This document shows positions 41,854 through 50,277 of a stretch of 64,000 bases of DNA, piece by piece (within the stretch, counting starts at the first letter, position 1; each line of letters opens with the position of its first letter). A program made the position numbers and the translations under genes. The notes under the pieces were generated by a model, which was not told the DNA's origin, ran no database searches, and was given only the letters and a program-made list of their open reading frames with translations. Where the stretch lies: positions 682,001 to 746,000 of the forward strand of contig CAVTJL010000004.1 in NCBI GenBank assembly GCA_963735065.1, written 5' to 3'. Origin of the DNA: CAVTJL01 sp963735065 (GTDB lineage Bacteria; Pseudomonadota; Alphaproteobacteria; Geminicoccales; Geminicoccaceae).

Positions 41854-42645
41854 ATGGCGGTCGAGCGTCGCTTCAAGTCCACCGTGCCCTTCTATGTCCG
41901 CTACCGGACGCGCTATCCGGACGAGCTCCTCCGCGATGTCGCCGAGGCTGTCGGCCTGGGTGACGAGAGCCGGGTGCTCGATCTGGGCTGCGGGCCCGGC
42001 TTCCTCGCGATCGGATTCGCCCCGCTAGCCGGCGAGGTTCTGGGCATGGACCCGGAGCCCCTGATGCTGGAGGCGGCGCGCGCCGAGGCTTCCGAGGCCG
42101 ATGTCGCCGTAACGTTCATCGAGGGCAGCTCGGAGACGCTGGGGCCACAGCTCGGGCAGTTCAGGCTGGTCACGATGGGCCGCTCCTTCCACTGGATGGA
42201 CCGCCTGCGCACGCTGGCGGTGCTGGATGGGCTGATCGAGCCGGACGGGGCCGTGACCCTCTTCCACGACCAGCGGCCCGAGGCACCCGAGAATGCCTGG
42301 AAGCAGGTCTGGGAGCAGGTGCGCGACGCCTGGTCGGACGATCCAGGCTCCCACCGGCGGCGGCAGCGCCGGGGCGGCGAAGGCGACCACGAGGCGGTGC
42401 TGCGGCAGTCGGCCTTCTCGGAGGTGCATCGCCTGACACGGCGCTCGGTGCGGCGCACGACGATGGACGAGATGATCGGACGGACCCTTTCCATGTCCGG
42501 CACCTCGCCCGAGCGCGTGGGCGAGCGTCGGCCGGAGCTCGAGGCCGAGCTGCGCGCGGCGCTCTCGCCCTTCATGGTGAACGGAGCCCTGACCGAGCTG
42601 ATCGAGGCAGAGGCCTTGCTGGCCACGCGACCGCGGCCGAACTAG
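41854..42645 (+). CDS. SAM-dependent class I methyltransferase
   Basis: Methyltransferase of 263 residues. The N-terminal segment VPFYVRYRTRYPDELLRDVA is of the UbiE/COQ5-type family. Motif I is SRVLDLGCGPGFLAIGF with SAM-binding GCGPG, followed by LGMDPEPLMLEAARAEASEA (acidic residue after motif I) and FRLVTMGRSFHWMDRLRTLA. Substrate unknown. It begins at ATG 41854 with GAGGATC upstream. It lies between the sulfatase and the sugar transporter, with 65 and 136 base gaps, so its relationship to either is unproven. Confidence 0.85.
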   Translation: MAVERRFKSTVPFYVRYRTRYPDELLRDVAEAVGLGDESRVLDLGCGPGFLAIGFAPLAGEVLGMDPEPLMLEAARAEASEADVAVTFIEGSSETLGPQLGQFRLVTMGRSFHWMDRLRTLAVLDGLIEPDGAVTLFHDQRPEAPENAWKQVWEQVRDAWSDDPGSHRRRQRRGGEGDHEAVLRQSAFSEVHRLTRRSVRRTTMDEMIGRTLSMSGTSPERVGERRPELEAELRAALSPFMVNGALTELIEAEALLATRPRPN

Positions 42646-42710
42646 GATGCCGTGAAAGCGTCGGTCGGCCGCCCAGGACGAAGGCACCGGCCTGCCCTCA
42701 GGGAGGAGCG

Positions 42711-42782
42711 ATGCGTCCGATCCGCGCCCGCCACGAGCAGGCCCGCGCCCGGCCGACGTTGGTGCCGCCGACCGGTCTCTGA
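42711..42782 (+). CDS. Short leader ORF coupled to the sugar ABC ATPase
   Basis: A 23-residue frame MRPIRARHEQARARPTLVPP followed by TGL. Its ATG 42711 has a near-ideal AGGGAGGAG five bases upstream. Its TGA stop overlaps the ATPase start in TGATG (42780-42784), so ribosomes finishing it could reinitiate at the ATPase gene. It has five arginines. The reading is direct; the regulatory role (attenuation or translational coupling) is inference, and chance cannot be excluded. Confidence 0.5.
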   Translation: MRPIRARHEQARARPTLVPPTGL

Positions 42783-44695
42783 TGGCCATGGCCCAGACGC
42801 CTAGCGGCGAGATCCTGCTGCGCGCAGAGAACGTCTGGAAGGCGTTCGGCCGGACGGTGGCCCTGGCGGGCGCCCAGTTCGAGCTGCGCCACGGCGAGGT
42901 GCATGCGCTCGTCGGCGCCAACGGGGCCGGCAAGTCCACCCTGTCACGGATCATCTCGGGCCATCTGCAGCCCGAGCGAGGCTCGATCCGCATGGGCGGC
43001 CAGACGCTCAAGCTGGGCTCGGCACGCGACGGGCTCACGGCCGGCATCGCCATCGTGATGCAGGAGACGAGCCTCGCCCCCGATCTCTCGATCCTCGAGA
43101 ACATCTGCCTGCCCGAGCTCGGCACGCCCGGCCGGCTGTCCTGGCGCAAGCTGCGGCAGGATGCCGATCGCATCCTGGACGAGCTCGGCCAGAGCCACGA
43201 TCTGCCGCTCGACATGCCGGTGCGCGACCTGACGATCGGGCAGCGTCAGCTCATCGAGATCGCAAAGGCGCTGGCGCTCGATTCGCGGATCATCATCTTC
43301 GACGAGCCTACCGCCTCCTTCTCGCCGCGCGAGGTCGACCGGCTCTTCGACGTGATCCGCCTGCTCGCCAGCCGCGACAAGGCCATCGTGTTCGTCTCGC
43401 ACAGGCTCGAGGAGATCTTCGCGATCACCGACCGCATCACCGTGCTCCGCGAGGGCAAGACGGTGGCCGAGGCCGTGCCGGCCGGCCAGATGAGCGCAAC
43501 CGACCTCGTGCGGACCATGGTGGGCCGCGAGCTCACCGACATCTACGCCCACAAGGGGGCGACCGGCCGCTCCGGCCCGAGCCGGGAGAGCGTTGTTCTC
43601 GAGGTCGAGCGCCTGGCAGCCCGGCCGCTCGTGCGCGACGTCTCGTTCCGTGTGCACCGGGGCGAGATTCTGGGCCTGGCCGGGCTCGTGGGGGCGGGGC
43701 GGTCCGACGCGGTCGAGGCGATCTTCGGCCTGCGCCGGATCGACGGCGGCCATCTCCGTCTCGACGGAAAGCCCTTCAGGCCCACCTCGCCGATCGATGC
43801 CATCCGCGCCGGCATCGGCTTCATTCCCGAGGACCGGCGGGGCAAGGGCCTCGTGCCCGATCTCTCGGTGCGCGAGAACCTGCTCCTTGCCAGCATGGGC
43901 CGGCGACACGGGATCGGCACGGGCTACCGGCAGAACGATGCCGCGGCGCGACAGCTGCTCGAGACGCTGGAGCTGCCGCCCGACCGTGTTCTCGACAACA
44001 ACGTCCTCAATCTGAGCGGTGGCATGCAGCAGAAGGTCGTGCTGGCGCGCTGGCTGCTGCTCGAGCCCAAGCTTCTGATCCTGGACGAGCCGACGCGCGG
44101 CGTGGACATCGGCACGCGCAGCACGATCTACGGCCTGCTGCGCGAGGTCGCTGCCGCCGGGGCTGCGGTCATCGTCATCTCCTCGGACTTCGAGGAGGTG
44201 CTGGGCCTCGCCGATCGCATCGTCGTGGTGAGCGACGGTGTCGACGTCACCGACATTCCAAGCGCCTATCTCGACGTCGAGAAGCTCGCCATGTTCGCAG
44301 CACCCCGCACCTCGGCCGAGGCGACCCATCGCACGCTGGAGGCGCTGGCCGGGCGGTTCGGCGGCACGGCCTTCTGGCTGCATCTCGAGCATGCCAGAGT
44401 CTACTGCTTCGACAGCGTGGCCGGCGGCACGCGTGCCAATCCGGGCTTTGCGGGCGGCACCTTTCCCTCGATCGAGGAGACCGCGATCCCGAAGGCGCTG
44501 ACGACCGAGCCTGGCCGTTTCGTGGTCGAGCCCGACGGCACGCTCGCCACCGTGCTGTTTCCGGTGACGACCGAGCGCGGGCACGATCTCGGCTATATCG
44601 GGCTCACGGTGCGGGGCGGCGAGCAGCCGGATGCGGCACCGATCGGCATGCTGGTCGAGGAGATGACCGGCCAGGCGGCGAGCCATCTGATCTGA
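42782..44695 (+). CDS. Ribose/xylose-type sugar ABC transporter ATPase with C-terminal extension
   Basis: Double-ABC ATPase of the RbsA/XylG/MglA class, 637 residues. The first domain has Walker A GANGAGKST at about 44-52, DLTIGQRQLIEIAKAL and IIIFDEPTASFS. The second has the degenerate GLVGAGRSDAVEAIF, FIPEDRRGKGLVPDLSVREN, LSGGMQQKVVLARWL and LLILDEPTRGVD. RbsA-type proteins are about 500 residues; here about 135 extra residues (503-637) follow. That extension, with AGRFGGTAFWLHLEHARVYC and VTTERGHDLGYIGLTV, looks GAF-like and may bind a small ligand. Permease and binding protein genes follow, completing an importer. Confidence 0.92.
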   Translation: MAMAQTPSGEILLRAENVWKAFGRTVALAGAQFELRHGEVHALVGANGAGKSTLSRIISGHLQPERGSIRMGGQTLKLGSARDGLTAGIAIVMQETSLAPDLSILENICLPELGTPGRLSWRKLRQDADRILDELGQSHDLPLDMPVRDLTIGQRQLIEIAKALALDSRIIIFDEPTASFSPREVDRLFDVIRLLASRDKAIVFVSHRLEEIFAITDRITVLREGKTVAEAVPAGQMSATDLVRTMVGRELTDIYAHKGATGRSGPSRESVVLEVERLAARPLVRDVSFRVHRGEILGLAGLVGAGRSDAVEAIFGLRRIDGGHLRLDGKPFRPTSPIDAIRAGIGFIPEDRRGKGLVPDLSVRENLLLASMGRRHGIGTGYRQNDAAARQLLETLELPPDRVLDNNVLNLSGGMQQKVVLARWLLLEPKLLILDEPTRGVDIGTRSTIYGLLREVAAAGAAVIVISSDFEEVLGLADRIVVVSDGVDVTDIPSAYLDVEKLAMFAAPRTSAEATHRTLEALAGRFGGTAFWLHLEHARVYCFDSVAGGTRANPGFAGGTFPSIEETAIPKALTTEPGRFVVEPDGTLATVLFPVTTERGHDLGYIGLTVRGGEQPDAAPIGMLVEEMTGQAASHLI

Positions 44696-44718
44696 GCAGG
44701 GCGGTGGGGAACAGCGGC

Positions 44719-45729
44719 ATGCAGCAAGAGGCGGCCCAGGTGCCAGAGGAAGAGACAGGAGTCCGGTTCCGGCTCTTGAGCCTGGGCGGCAGGCTCGAGA
44801 TCCGCATGCTGGCGCTTCTCCTCGTCCTGGGCGCCGTGCTCTCGCTGATCTCGCCCTACTTCCTGACGATCAGCAATATCGCCAACGTCATGGACCAGTC
44901 GGTGGTGACCGGCATCGTCGCGATCGGCCAAACCTTCGTCATCCTGGTGGCGGGGATCGATCTCTCGGTGGGCTCGCTCGTGGGCGTCACCGGCATCATC
45001 CTGGGCCTGTCGTTCGCCTTTACGAACATCCCGGTGGCGATCGTCCTCTGCCTGCTCTCGGGCGGGCTCTTCGGCCTCATCAACGGCGCCATCATCACCT
45101 TCGGGCGGGTGGCGCCCTTCATCGTGACGCTGGGCATGCTCTCGGTGGGACGCAGCCTCGCCTACATCTTCAGCGGCGCCAACTCGATCTCCTCGGTCCC
45201 GTTCGACCTGGGCCTTCTGGCCAGCACGACCGTCTTCGAGATCATCCCGCTCAACTTCGTGATCCTGCTCGTGCTCTACATCGCTGCCTGGGCCTACCTC
45301 GGCTACACGAAGGGCGGGCGCACGATCTATGCGATCGGCTCCAACGCCGAGGCGGCCAGGATCGCCGGCCTCAGGGTCAACCGCTACAATATCCTCGTTT
45401 ACGTGATCTCGGGCGTGCTGAGCGCGCTTGCCGCCGTCTTCCTCTCGGCCCGGATCCTCTCGATCGACCCCATTGCCGGCACCGGCCTCGAGCTCGACAC
45501 CATCGCCGCCGTCGTGATCGGCGGGACCAGCCTCTTCGGCGGGCGCGGCTCGGTCGTCGCCACCTTCATCGGCGTCTTCATCATGGTTCTGATCCGCAAC
45601 GGCCTCAATCTGCTCAACGTCTCGCCCTATTGGCAGGGCACGGCGATCGGCTCCATCATCGTGGCCGCCGTGCTGCTGGAGCGGTTCTTGAGCTCGCGCG
45701 CCGACGCGCGCCGCTTCAGGCGGGGCTGA
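44719..45729 (+). CDS. Ribose-type sugar ABC transporter permease
   Basis: RbsC-like inner membrane permease, 336 residues with eight to ten hydrophobic segments. Conserved features are SPYFLTISNIANVMDQS, FVILVAGIDLSVGSLVGVTG, NGAIITFGRVAPFIVTLGML and the ATPase-contact region NAEAARIAGLRVNRYNILVY. The start is uncertain: ATG 44719 has GGGGA in position; GTG 44704 in the same frame is possible. Coding begins 24 bases after the ATPase stop and is followed by the binding protein gene. Confidence 0.92.
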   Translation: MQQEAAQVPEEETGVRFRLLSLGGRLEIRMLALLLVLGAVLSLISPYFLTISNIANVMDQSVVTGIVAIGQTFVILVAGIDLSVGSLVGVTGIILGLSFAFTNIPVAIVLCLLSGGLFGLINGAIITFGRVAPFIVTLGMLSVGRSLAYIFSGANSISSVPFDLGLLASTTVFEIIPLNFVILLVLYIAAWAYLGYTKGGRTIYAIGSNAEAARIAGLRVNRYNILVYVISGVLSALAAVFLSARILSIDPIAGTGLELDTIAAVVIGGTSLFGGRGSVVATFIGVFIMVLIRNGLNLLNVSPYWQGTAIGSIIVAAVLLERFLSSRADARRFRRG

Positions 45730-45786
45730 GAGGCTGACGGAGATCGGGCCCTTCAGATCAAGGCTGACAAGAAGGAGGCTATACCC

Positions 45787-46782
45787 ATGACGACGAGACG
45801 GACGGCTCTCAAGACCGCCGGCGGCGCGCTCGCGGCCGCAGCGACCCTGGCCGGCACGGGAGCCGGCGGGCTCGGGCGGGCCTGGGCGCAGGGCAAGCAG
45901 CTGGCCTACCTGACGCCGGGCCTCGACCTGCCCTTCTGGCGCTATCTCGCCAAGGGCATCGAGGACGTGGCCAAGAAGAACGGCGGCAGCTCCACCAACT
46001 ACGATTCGCACAACGATGCGGCGACGCAGCTCAAGAACGCGCAGGACGCGATCGCTCGCAAGGTCGACGGCATCCTGATCTCCCCCACCAACTCCTCGAC
46101 GGCACCCAGCGTGCTCGAGCTCGCTGCCAAGGCCTCGATCCCGGTCGTGATCGCCGACATCGGCACCACGCGCGGCGAGCACGTCTCGTTCATCATCTCG
46201 GACAACGAGAAGGGTGCGTACGACATCGGCAAGGTGCTGGCGCAGGACCTCGCGGCCAAGGGCTGGAACAAGGGGCCGGTGGGCCTGGTCACGATCTCGC
46301 TCGCCCGCAACAACGGCAAGCTGCGCACGGCGGGCTTCCGCAAGGCCATGAAGGAGGCGGGCGTCGAGGAGGCAGCGCTCAGCCAGATGCAGACCTACAC
46401 GGCCGGCGAGACGTTCAAGTATGTCCAGGACATGCTGACGGCACATCCGGACATGCACGGCATCTTCGTGCAGACGGACACGCCGACGCTGGGTGCCGTT
46501 CGTGCCATCCAGGCGGCGCATCGCCAGGACAGCGTGCTGCTCGCGGCCTTCGACGGCGTGCCGGAGTTCATCGACCTCATCAAGGAGGGCAAGATCGTGG
46601 GCTCGGGCATGCAGCAGCCCTTCCTCATGGGCCAGCGCTCGGCCGAGGCGATGTTCGATCACCTTGCCGGCAAGACGCCCGAGAAGGAGATCCTGGTCCC
46701 GATCATCGTCGTGACCCAGCAGAACCTCGAGAAGGTGCTGCCGACCATCAAGGAGACGGTGTTCGCGAACGAGCTCTCGTAG
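45787..46782 (+). CDS. Periplasmic sugar-binding protein of the ribose-type importer
   Basis: Type I periplasmic binding protein (peripla_BP_4), 331 residues. The N-terminal TTRRTALKTAGGALAAAATL is a twin-arginine-type signal with RR at residues 4-5. The mature part begins near GKQLAYLTPGLDLPFWRYLA and contains TQLKNAQDAIARKVDGILIS, GNIR-like loops, ISLARNNGKLRTAGFRKAMK and FDGVPEFIDLIKEGKIVGSG, with QQPF following, all typical of the RbsB/XylF group. Tat export implies it folds before export or carries a signal recognised by both systems. Third gene of the importer. A strong hairpin ends the cluster. Confidence 0.9.
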   Translation: MTTRRTALKTAGGALAAAATLAGTGAGGLGRAWAQGKQLAYLTPGLDLPFWRYLAKGIEDVAKKNGGSSTNYDSHNDAATQLKNAQDAIARKVDGILISPTNSSTAPSVLELAAKASIPVVIADIGTTRGEHVSFIISDNEKGAYDIGKVLAQDLAAKGWNKGPVGLVTISLARNNGKLRTAGFRKAMKEAGVEEAALSQMQTYTAGETFKYVQDMLTAHPDMHGIFVQTDTPTLGAVRAIQAAHRQDSVLLAAFDGVPEFIDLIKEGKIVGSGMQQPFLMGQRSAEAMFDHLAGKTPEKEILVPIIVVTQQNLEKVLPTIKETVFANELS

Positions 46783-46808
46783 GCGAGCTCGCGAGCATCG
46801 CAGCAGTC

Positions 46809-46843
46809 CCGACCCTCGGCGCCCAGGCGGCCCCGAGGGTCGG
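46809..46843. terminator. Bidirectional terminator hairpin
   Basis: CCGACCCTCGG (46809-46819) and CCGAGGGTCGG (46833-46843) form a perfect 11-bp stem with a 13-base loop, between the convergent sugar-binding protein gene and the DUF533 gene. No long T tract. Confidence 0.65.
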
Positions 46844-46851
46844 CGCCTTGC

Positions 46852-47700
46852 TCAGGCCTGATCCACGCCCAGGGTCCGGTGGATGTGCGCGATCGCGGCA
46901 GGCGGCAGCGCAAGGCTCTGCGCGAGGCGGGCCAGATAGGCACGCTCGGCATCGGTGTCGACCTCGATCGCGAGCAGCGAGGCGGCGTAGACCTGGACTG
47001 CGAGATCGGGTGCCTGGACCTGGGCCACGAGGCCGTCGAGGTCGAGCGGCGACCTCAGCTCCTGGATCACATAGTCCTTGGCCTCGGGGTCGGCGCCCGT
47101 CTCGTCGAGCTTCTTGAAGATCCGGTCCATCTCGTCCTGGTCGATCCTGCCGTCGGCCTTGGCGGCCGAGATCATGGCACGCAGCAGGATCAGGGCGCGG
47201 CTGGCGAGCACGGCCTCGTCGCCGGGGCTCGTAGCGCCGCGAAGCTCGACCGGCAGGTCGGGTGGCGCGGCTCCGGCCGCGGAAGGCTGGGCCGCTGCCG
47301 GCGCCGCGGCCTGCTGGCCGCTCTGCGAGGCGTTGAGCGCGGCGTAGGCGAGGCTGCCCAGAAGGGCCAGGGCGCCGCCACCCACGGCGCCGCCGCGGCC
47401 ACCCAGGAGCGCGCCGGCGACGGCGCCGAGTCCGCCGACCGCCAGCGGATCGTTCCGCTTCACCGCATCGCCGGTGCGGCTGACGGCCCCCTGGGCAGCA
47501 CCGGACATCTGCGCGAGGAGACCCTGCAGGCCCCCGGTGCCACCGCCGCCGGCGCCGCCCAGAAGGCCGCCCAGCTGGTCGAGCAGGCCGCCCTGCCCGC
47601 CCATGCCCTGCGGCCCGACGGCCCGCTCGACCCGGCTGCCGGCGCTGGGCGCCGCCTTGGCGTCAAGGAAGGCTCCGAGCAGCTTTTGCGCATCGAACAT
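46852..47700 (-). CDS. DUF533 / TerB-like protein
   Basis: A 282-residue protein whose N-terminal half is Gly/Ala-rich and possibly membrane-associated (LAVGGLGAVAGALLGGRGGA then GGGALALLGSLAYAALNAS, one likely transmembrane helix near residues 95-130). The C-terminal 120 residues carry a TerB-like helical domain with AMISAAKADGRIDQDEMDRI, the acidic EF-hand-like turn of this family. Role unknown; DUF533 proteins are common single genes in Proteobacteria and some are near stress genes. It starts at ATG 47700. The gene is alone on the minus strand between the hairpin and the GMC oxidoreductase. Confidence 0.8.
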   Translation of the reverse strand: MFDAQKLLGAFLDAKAAPSAGSRVERAVGPQGMGGQGGLLDQLGGLLGGAGGGGTGGLQGLLAQMSGAAQGAVSRTGDAVKRNDPLAVGGLGAVAGALLGGRGGAVGGGALALLGSLAYAALNASQSGQQAAAPAAAQPSAAGAAPPDLPVELRGATSPGDEAVLASRALILLRAMISAAKADGRIDQDEMDRIFKKLDETGADPEAKDYVIQELRSPLDLDGLVAQVQAPDLAVQVYAASLLAIEVDTDAERAYLARLAQSLALPPAAIAHIHRTLGVDQA

Positions 47701-47810
47701 AGACTGCCTCCTGTCGTTCCGCGGCGCTCGTCGTGGCTTTGCCGCTTCATGAACATCGTTTCAGGAGACAATGATGACAATGCGGCTGAGCTGCGACGCT
47801 CTACCTTTCC

Positions 47811-49445
47811 TCAGGCGGCGAGCCGCGCGCGCGCGTCCTCGGCGATCATCGCGGCCGCCTTCTCGCCGATCATGATCGAGGGAGCGTTGGTGTTGCCCGA
47901 GATGACCGTCGGCATGATCGAGGCGTCGGCGACCCTGATGCCCTCCAGCCCGTGGACGCGGAGACGCGGATCGACGACCGCGCCGCCATCGGCGGACGGC
48001 CCCATCATGCAGGTGCTGGTGGGATGGAAGATGGTCGTGCCGTTGCCGCGGACATAGTCGAGCAGGGCCGCGTCGTCGGCGCAGCCGGGGCCCGGTATCG
48101 CCTCGGCCTCGATATAGGGCTGGATCGCCGGCTGGCCCATGACGTGGCGGATGAGCTTCATGCCGTCGACCATGGTCCGCTGGTCGCCCTCGGTCGCGAG
48201 GTAGTTGGCGTGGATCACGGGGTGGCTCGCGGGGTCGCTGTCGCGCAGCGTGAGCTCGCCGCGGCTCTCGGGACGAAGCTGGCAGACCGAGACCGTGTAG
48301 CCCGGGAAGTCGTGGAGCGGCTGGCCGATGCCTCTCGCGCTGAACGGGATGACGTGGAACTGGACGTCGGGGCTCGCCAGCTCCTCGCGCGTCTTCCAGA
48401 AGAGCGCCACGACGCCGGCGCCGACGGTGAGCGGCCCCTTGCGGAAGAGCGCCCACTCCGCACCGGCGAGGCCGCGTCGCCAGAGGCTGTTGCTCACATC
48501 GTTCAAGGTGATCGGGCGCGGGCAGCGATAGACGATGCGGGCCTGATAGTGGTCCTGGAGATGCTTGCCGACGCCGGGGAGATCGTGCGCCACCCCGATG
48601 CCCTGGGCCTTCAGCTCCTCGGCCGGCCCGATGCCGGAGAGGAGGAGAATCTGCGGCGAGCCGATGGCGCCGGCCGACAGGACGACCTCGCGCCCGGCGC
48701 GGGCGGTGCGCTGGACGCCACGCTGGCTGAAGGCCACGCCGGTGACCCTGCGCCCGTCGAGCAGCAGGCGCTGGGTCAGCGCGTCGGTCTCGATCGTGAG
48801 GTTGGGGCGGCCTTTCGCCGGGGCCAGATAGGCCTTGGCGGCGCTGCAGCGCAGGCCGTTGCGGATGGTGAGCTGGAAGTAGGCGACTCCGTCCTGGGTG
48901 GCGCCGTTGTAGTCCGGGTTCTCGGGGATGCCGGCCTGCTTGGCCGCCTCGATGAAGGCGTCCATCAGCTCCATGCGGGCGCGTGGCTGGGACACGTGCA
49001 GCGGCCCGCTGCGGCCGCGATAGCTGTCCTCGCCGTCGGCGAAGCTCTCCGACTGCTTGAAGAACGGCAGGACGTCATCGTAGGACCAGCCGACATTGCC
49101 GAGCTGGCGCCAGTGGTCGTAATCGAGGGCTTGGCCGCGGACGTAGGCAAGGCCGTTGATCGACGAGCAGCCGCCCAGCACCTTGCCGCGCGGCCAGGGG
49201 ATCGAGCGGCCGTTCACGCCCGGATCAGGCTCGGTCTTGAAGCCCCAGCTGACCTTCGGGTTGTAGATCGTCCGGTAGTAGCCGATCGGCAGATGGATCC
49301 AGAAATCGCGGTCGGCGGGGCCTGCCTCGAGGAGGAGGACGCGGACGGAGGGATCCTCGGAGAGACGGGCCGCGACCGCACAACCGGCCGAGCCGGCTCC
49401 CACGACGATGTAGTCGAACGCCTCGCCCGCCTGCTTCTCGCTCAT
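47811..49445 (-). CDS. GMC family FAD oxidoreductase (choline dehydrogenase-like)
   Basis: FAD-dependent alcohol oxidase/dehydrogenase, 544 residues. The ADP-binding loop is YIVVGAGSAGCAVAARLSED (residues about 11-30). Signature GKVLGGCSSINGLAYVRGQA is the GMC motif 1 (about 88-107), and IPPPR-like region AGAIGSPQILLLSGIGPAEE is motif 2. The C-terminal active-site area is FHPTSTCMMG followed by VADASIMPTVISGNTNAPSI. Substrates in the family are choline, aryl or polyethylene alcohols; no betaine aldehyde dehydrogenase or betI is next to it, so choline is not established. No signal peptide is visible. Confidence 0.9.
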   Translation of the reverse strand: MSEKQAGEAFDYIVVGAGSAGCAVAARLSEDPSVRVLLLEAGPADRDFWIHLPIGYYRTIYNPKVSWGFKTEPDPGVNGRSIPWPRGKVLGGCSSINGLAYVRGQALDYDHWRQLGNVGWSYDDVLPFFKQSESFADGEDSYRGRSGPLHVSQPRARMELMDAFIEAAKQAGIPENPDYNGATQDGVAYFQLTIRNGLRCSAAKAYLAPAKGRPNLTIETDALTQRLLLDGRRVTGVAFSQRGVQRTARAGREVVLSAGAIGSPQILLLSGIGPAEELKAQGIGVAHDLPGVGKHLQDHYQARIVYRCPRPITLNDVSNSLWRRGLAGAEWALFRKGPLTVGAGVVALFWKTREELASPDVQFHVIPFSARGIGQPLHDFPGYTVSVCQLRPESRGELTLRDSDPASHPVIHANYLATEGDQRTMVDGMKLIRHVMGQPAIQPYIEAEAIPGPGCADDAALLDYVRGNGTTIFHPTSTCMMGPSADGGAVVDPRLRVHGLEGIRVADASIMPTVISGNTNAPSIMIGEKAAAMIAEDARARLAA

Positions 49446-49528
49446 GTCGCCCAGCCCCTCCCCATCAGAGCGCCCGGATCATGGCGGAGGTGCCGCGGGC
49501 GTTCAACCCGCGCCGGCAGGGGCTGCGA

Positions 49529-50254
49529 CTAGCCGGTCGATCGGAGGAGCCCGACGCGGACGCGCCGATTGTGGCGGCCCTTGTTCTCGATCTTGAGGAT
49601 GCGAGCGCCGCGCGAGCGGCCGGCGCTCTCGAGGTGCGTGCCGCCGCAGGCCTGGCGGTCGAGGCCGGCGATCTCGACGATGCGGACCATGCCGTCGGCC
49701 TGTGGCGGGGGCGCCACCGCCTTGCTACGGAACATGCCGGGGATGGCCTTTGCATCGTCGTAGGGCATCCAGTCGGCCCCGACGGCGAGGTCCTGGCGGA
49801 TGATGTCGGCGATGGCGGGATCGAGCGCGCGCAGGCGGTCATTGTCGGCGCCGGGAAGATCAAAATCGACACGGAAGGTGGCGTCGGCCGAAAGCTGGGC
49901 ACCCGTTAGGAGCGCGCCGCCGAAAGCGTCGTAGACGAGGCGGTTCACGATGTGGGCCAGGGTGTGCAGCTCGGACATGAGGCCGCGGAAGGCCGGATCG
50001 GCGCGCAGGCAGGACGGTGCCCGAGGGCTCGACCGGCTCGGCGAGCTCGTGCCAGAAGCCGCGCGGATCGGCGGCGAGGCCCGTGACGGCGCCTCGCCGC
50101 CCTGCCAGGCGAGCGTGCCGCGATCGGCAAGCTGGCCGCCGCCGCCGGGAAAGAATGGCGAGCGCTCGAGGAGAACGGCGCCCGGGCGGGCGTCCAGGAT
50201 CTCGGTCTCGAGATCGAGGAGGTCGGGCCGCTCCTGGCAGAGAAGGCGGGCCAT
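49529..50254 (-). CDS. Alanyl-tRNA editing protein AlaX-like, with two apparent compensating indels
   Basis: Freestanding editing-domain protein that removes misattached Ser or Gly from tRNA-Ala. ATG 50254 gives 241 residues. Typical parts are RSPFFPGGGGQLADRGTLAW, the zinc motif HTLAHIVN (HxxxH) and ACGGTHLES (CxxxH). Between roughly 50092 and 50005 the frame gives a Ser/Pro/Arg-rich stretch, while the neighbouring frame encodes GAVTGLAADPRGFWHELAEP, which fits this region of AlaX. One lost base near 50092-50093 (a C run) and one extra base near 49999-50012 would explain this. Either sequence errors or a compensated frameshift are possible. The SIMPL gene upstream has a similar break. Confidence 0.75.
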   Translation of the reverse strand: MARLLCQERPDLLDLETEILDARPGAVLLERSPFFPGGGGQLADRGTLAWQGGEAPSRASPPIRAASGTSSPSRSSPRAPSCLRADPAFRGLMSELHTLAHIVNRLVYDAFGGALLTGAQLSADATFRVDFDLPGADNDRLRALDPAIADIIRQDLAVGADWMPYDDAKAIPGMFRSKAVAPPPQADGMVRIVEIAGLDRQACGGTHLESAGRSRGARILKIENKGRHNRRVRVGLLRSTG

Positions 50255-50277
50255 GATGCCGCTCGGGCTCCCCGACC

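Noticed and set aside
40289..42645. Sulfatase, methyltransferase and sugar transporter as one operon
   Set aside because: Gaps of 65 and 136 bases, a separate strong leader before the transporter, and no clear functional link.
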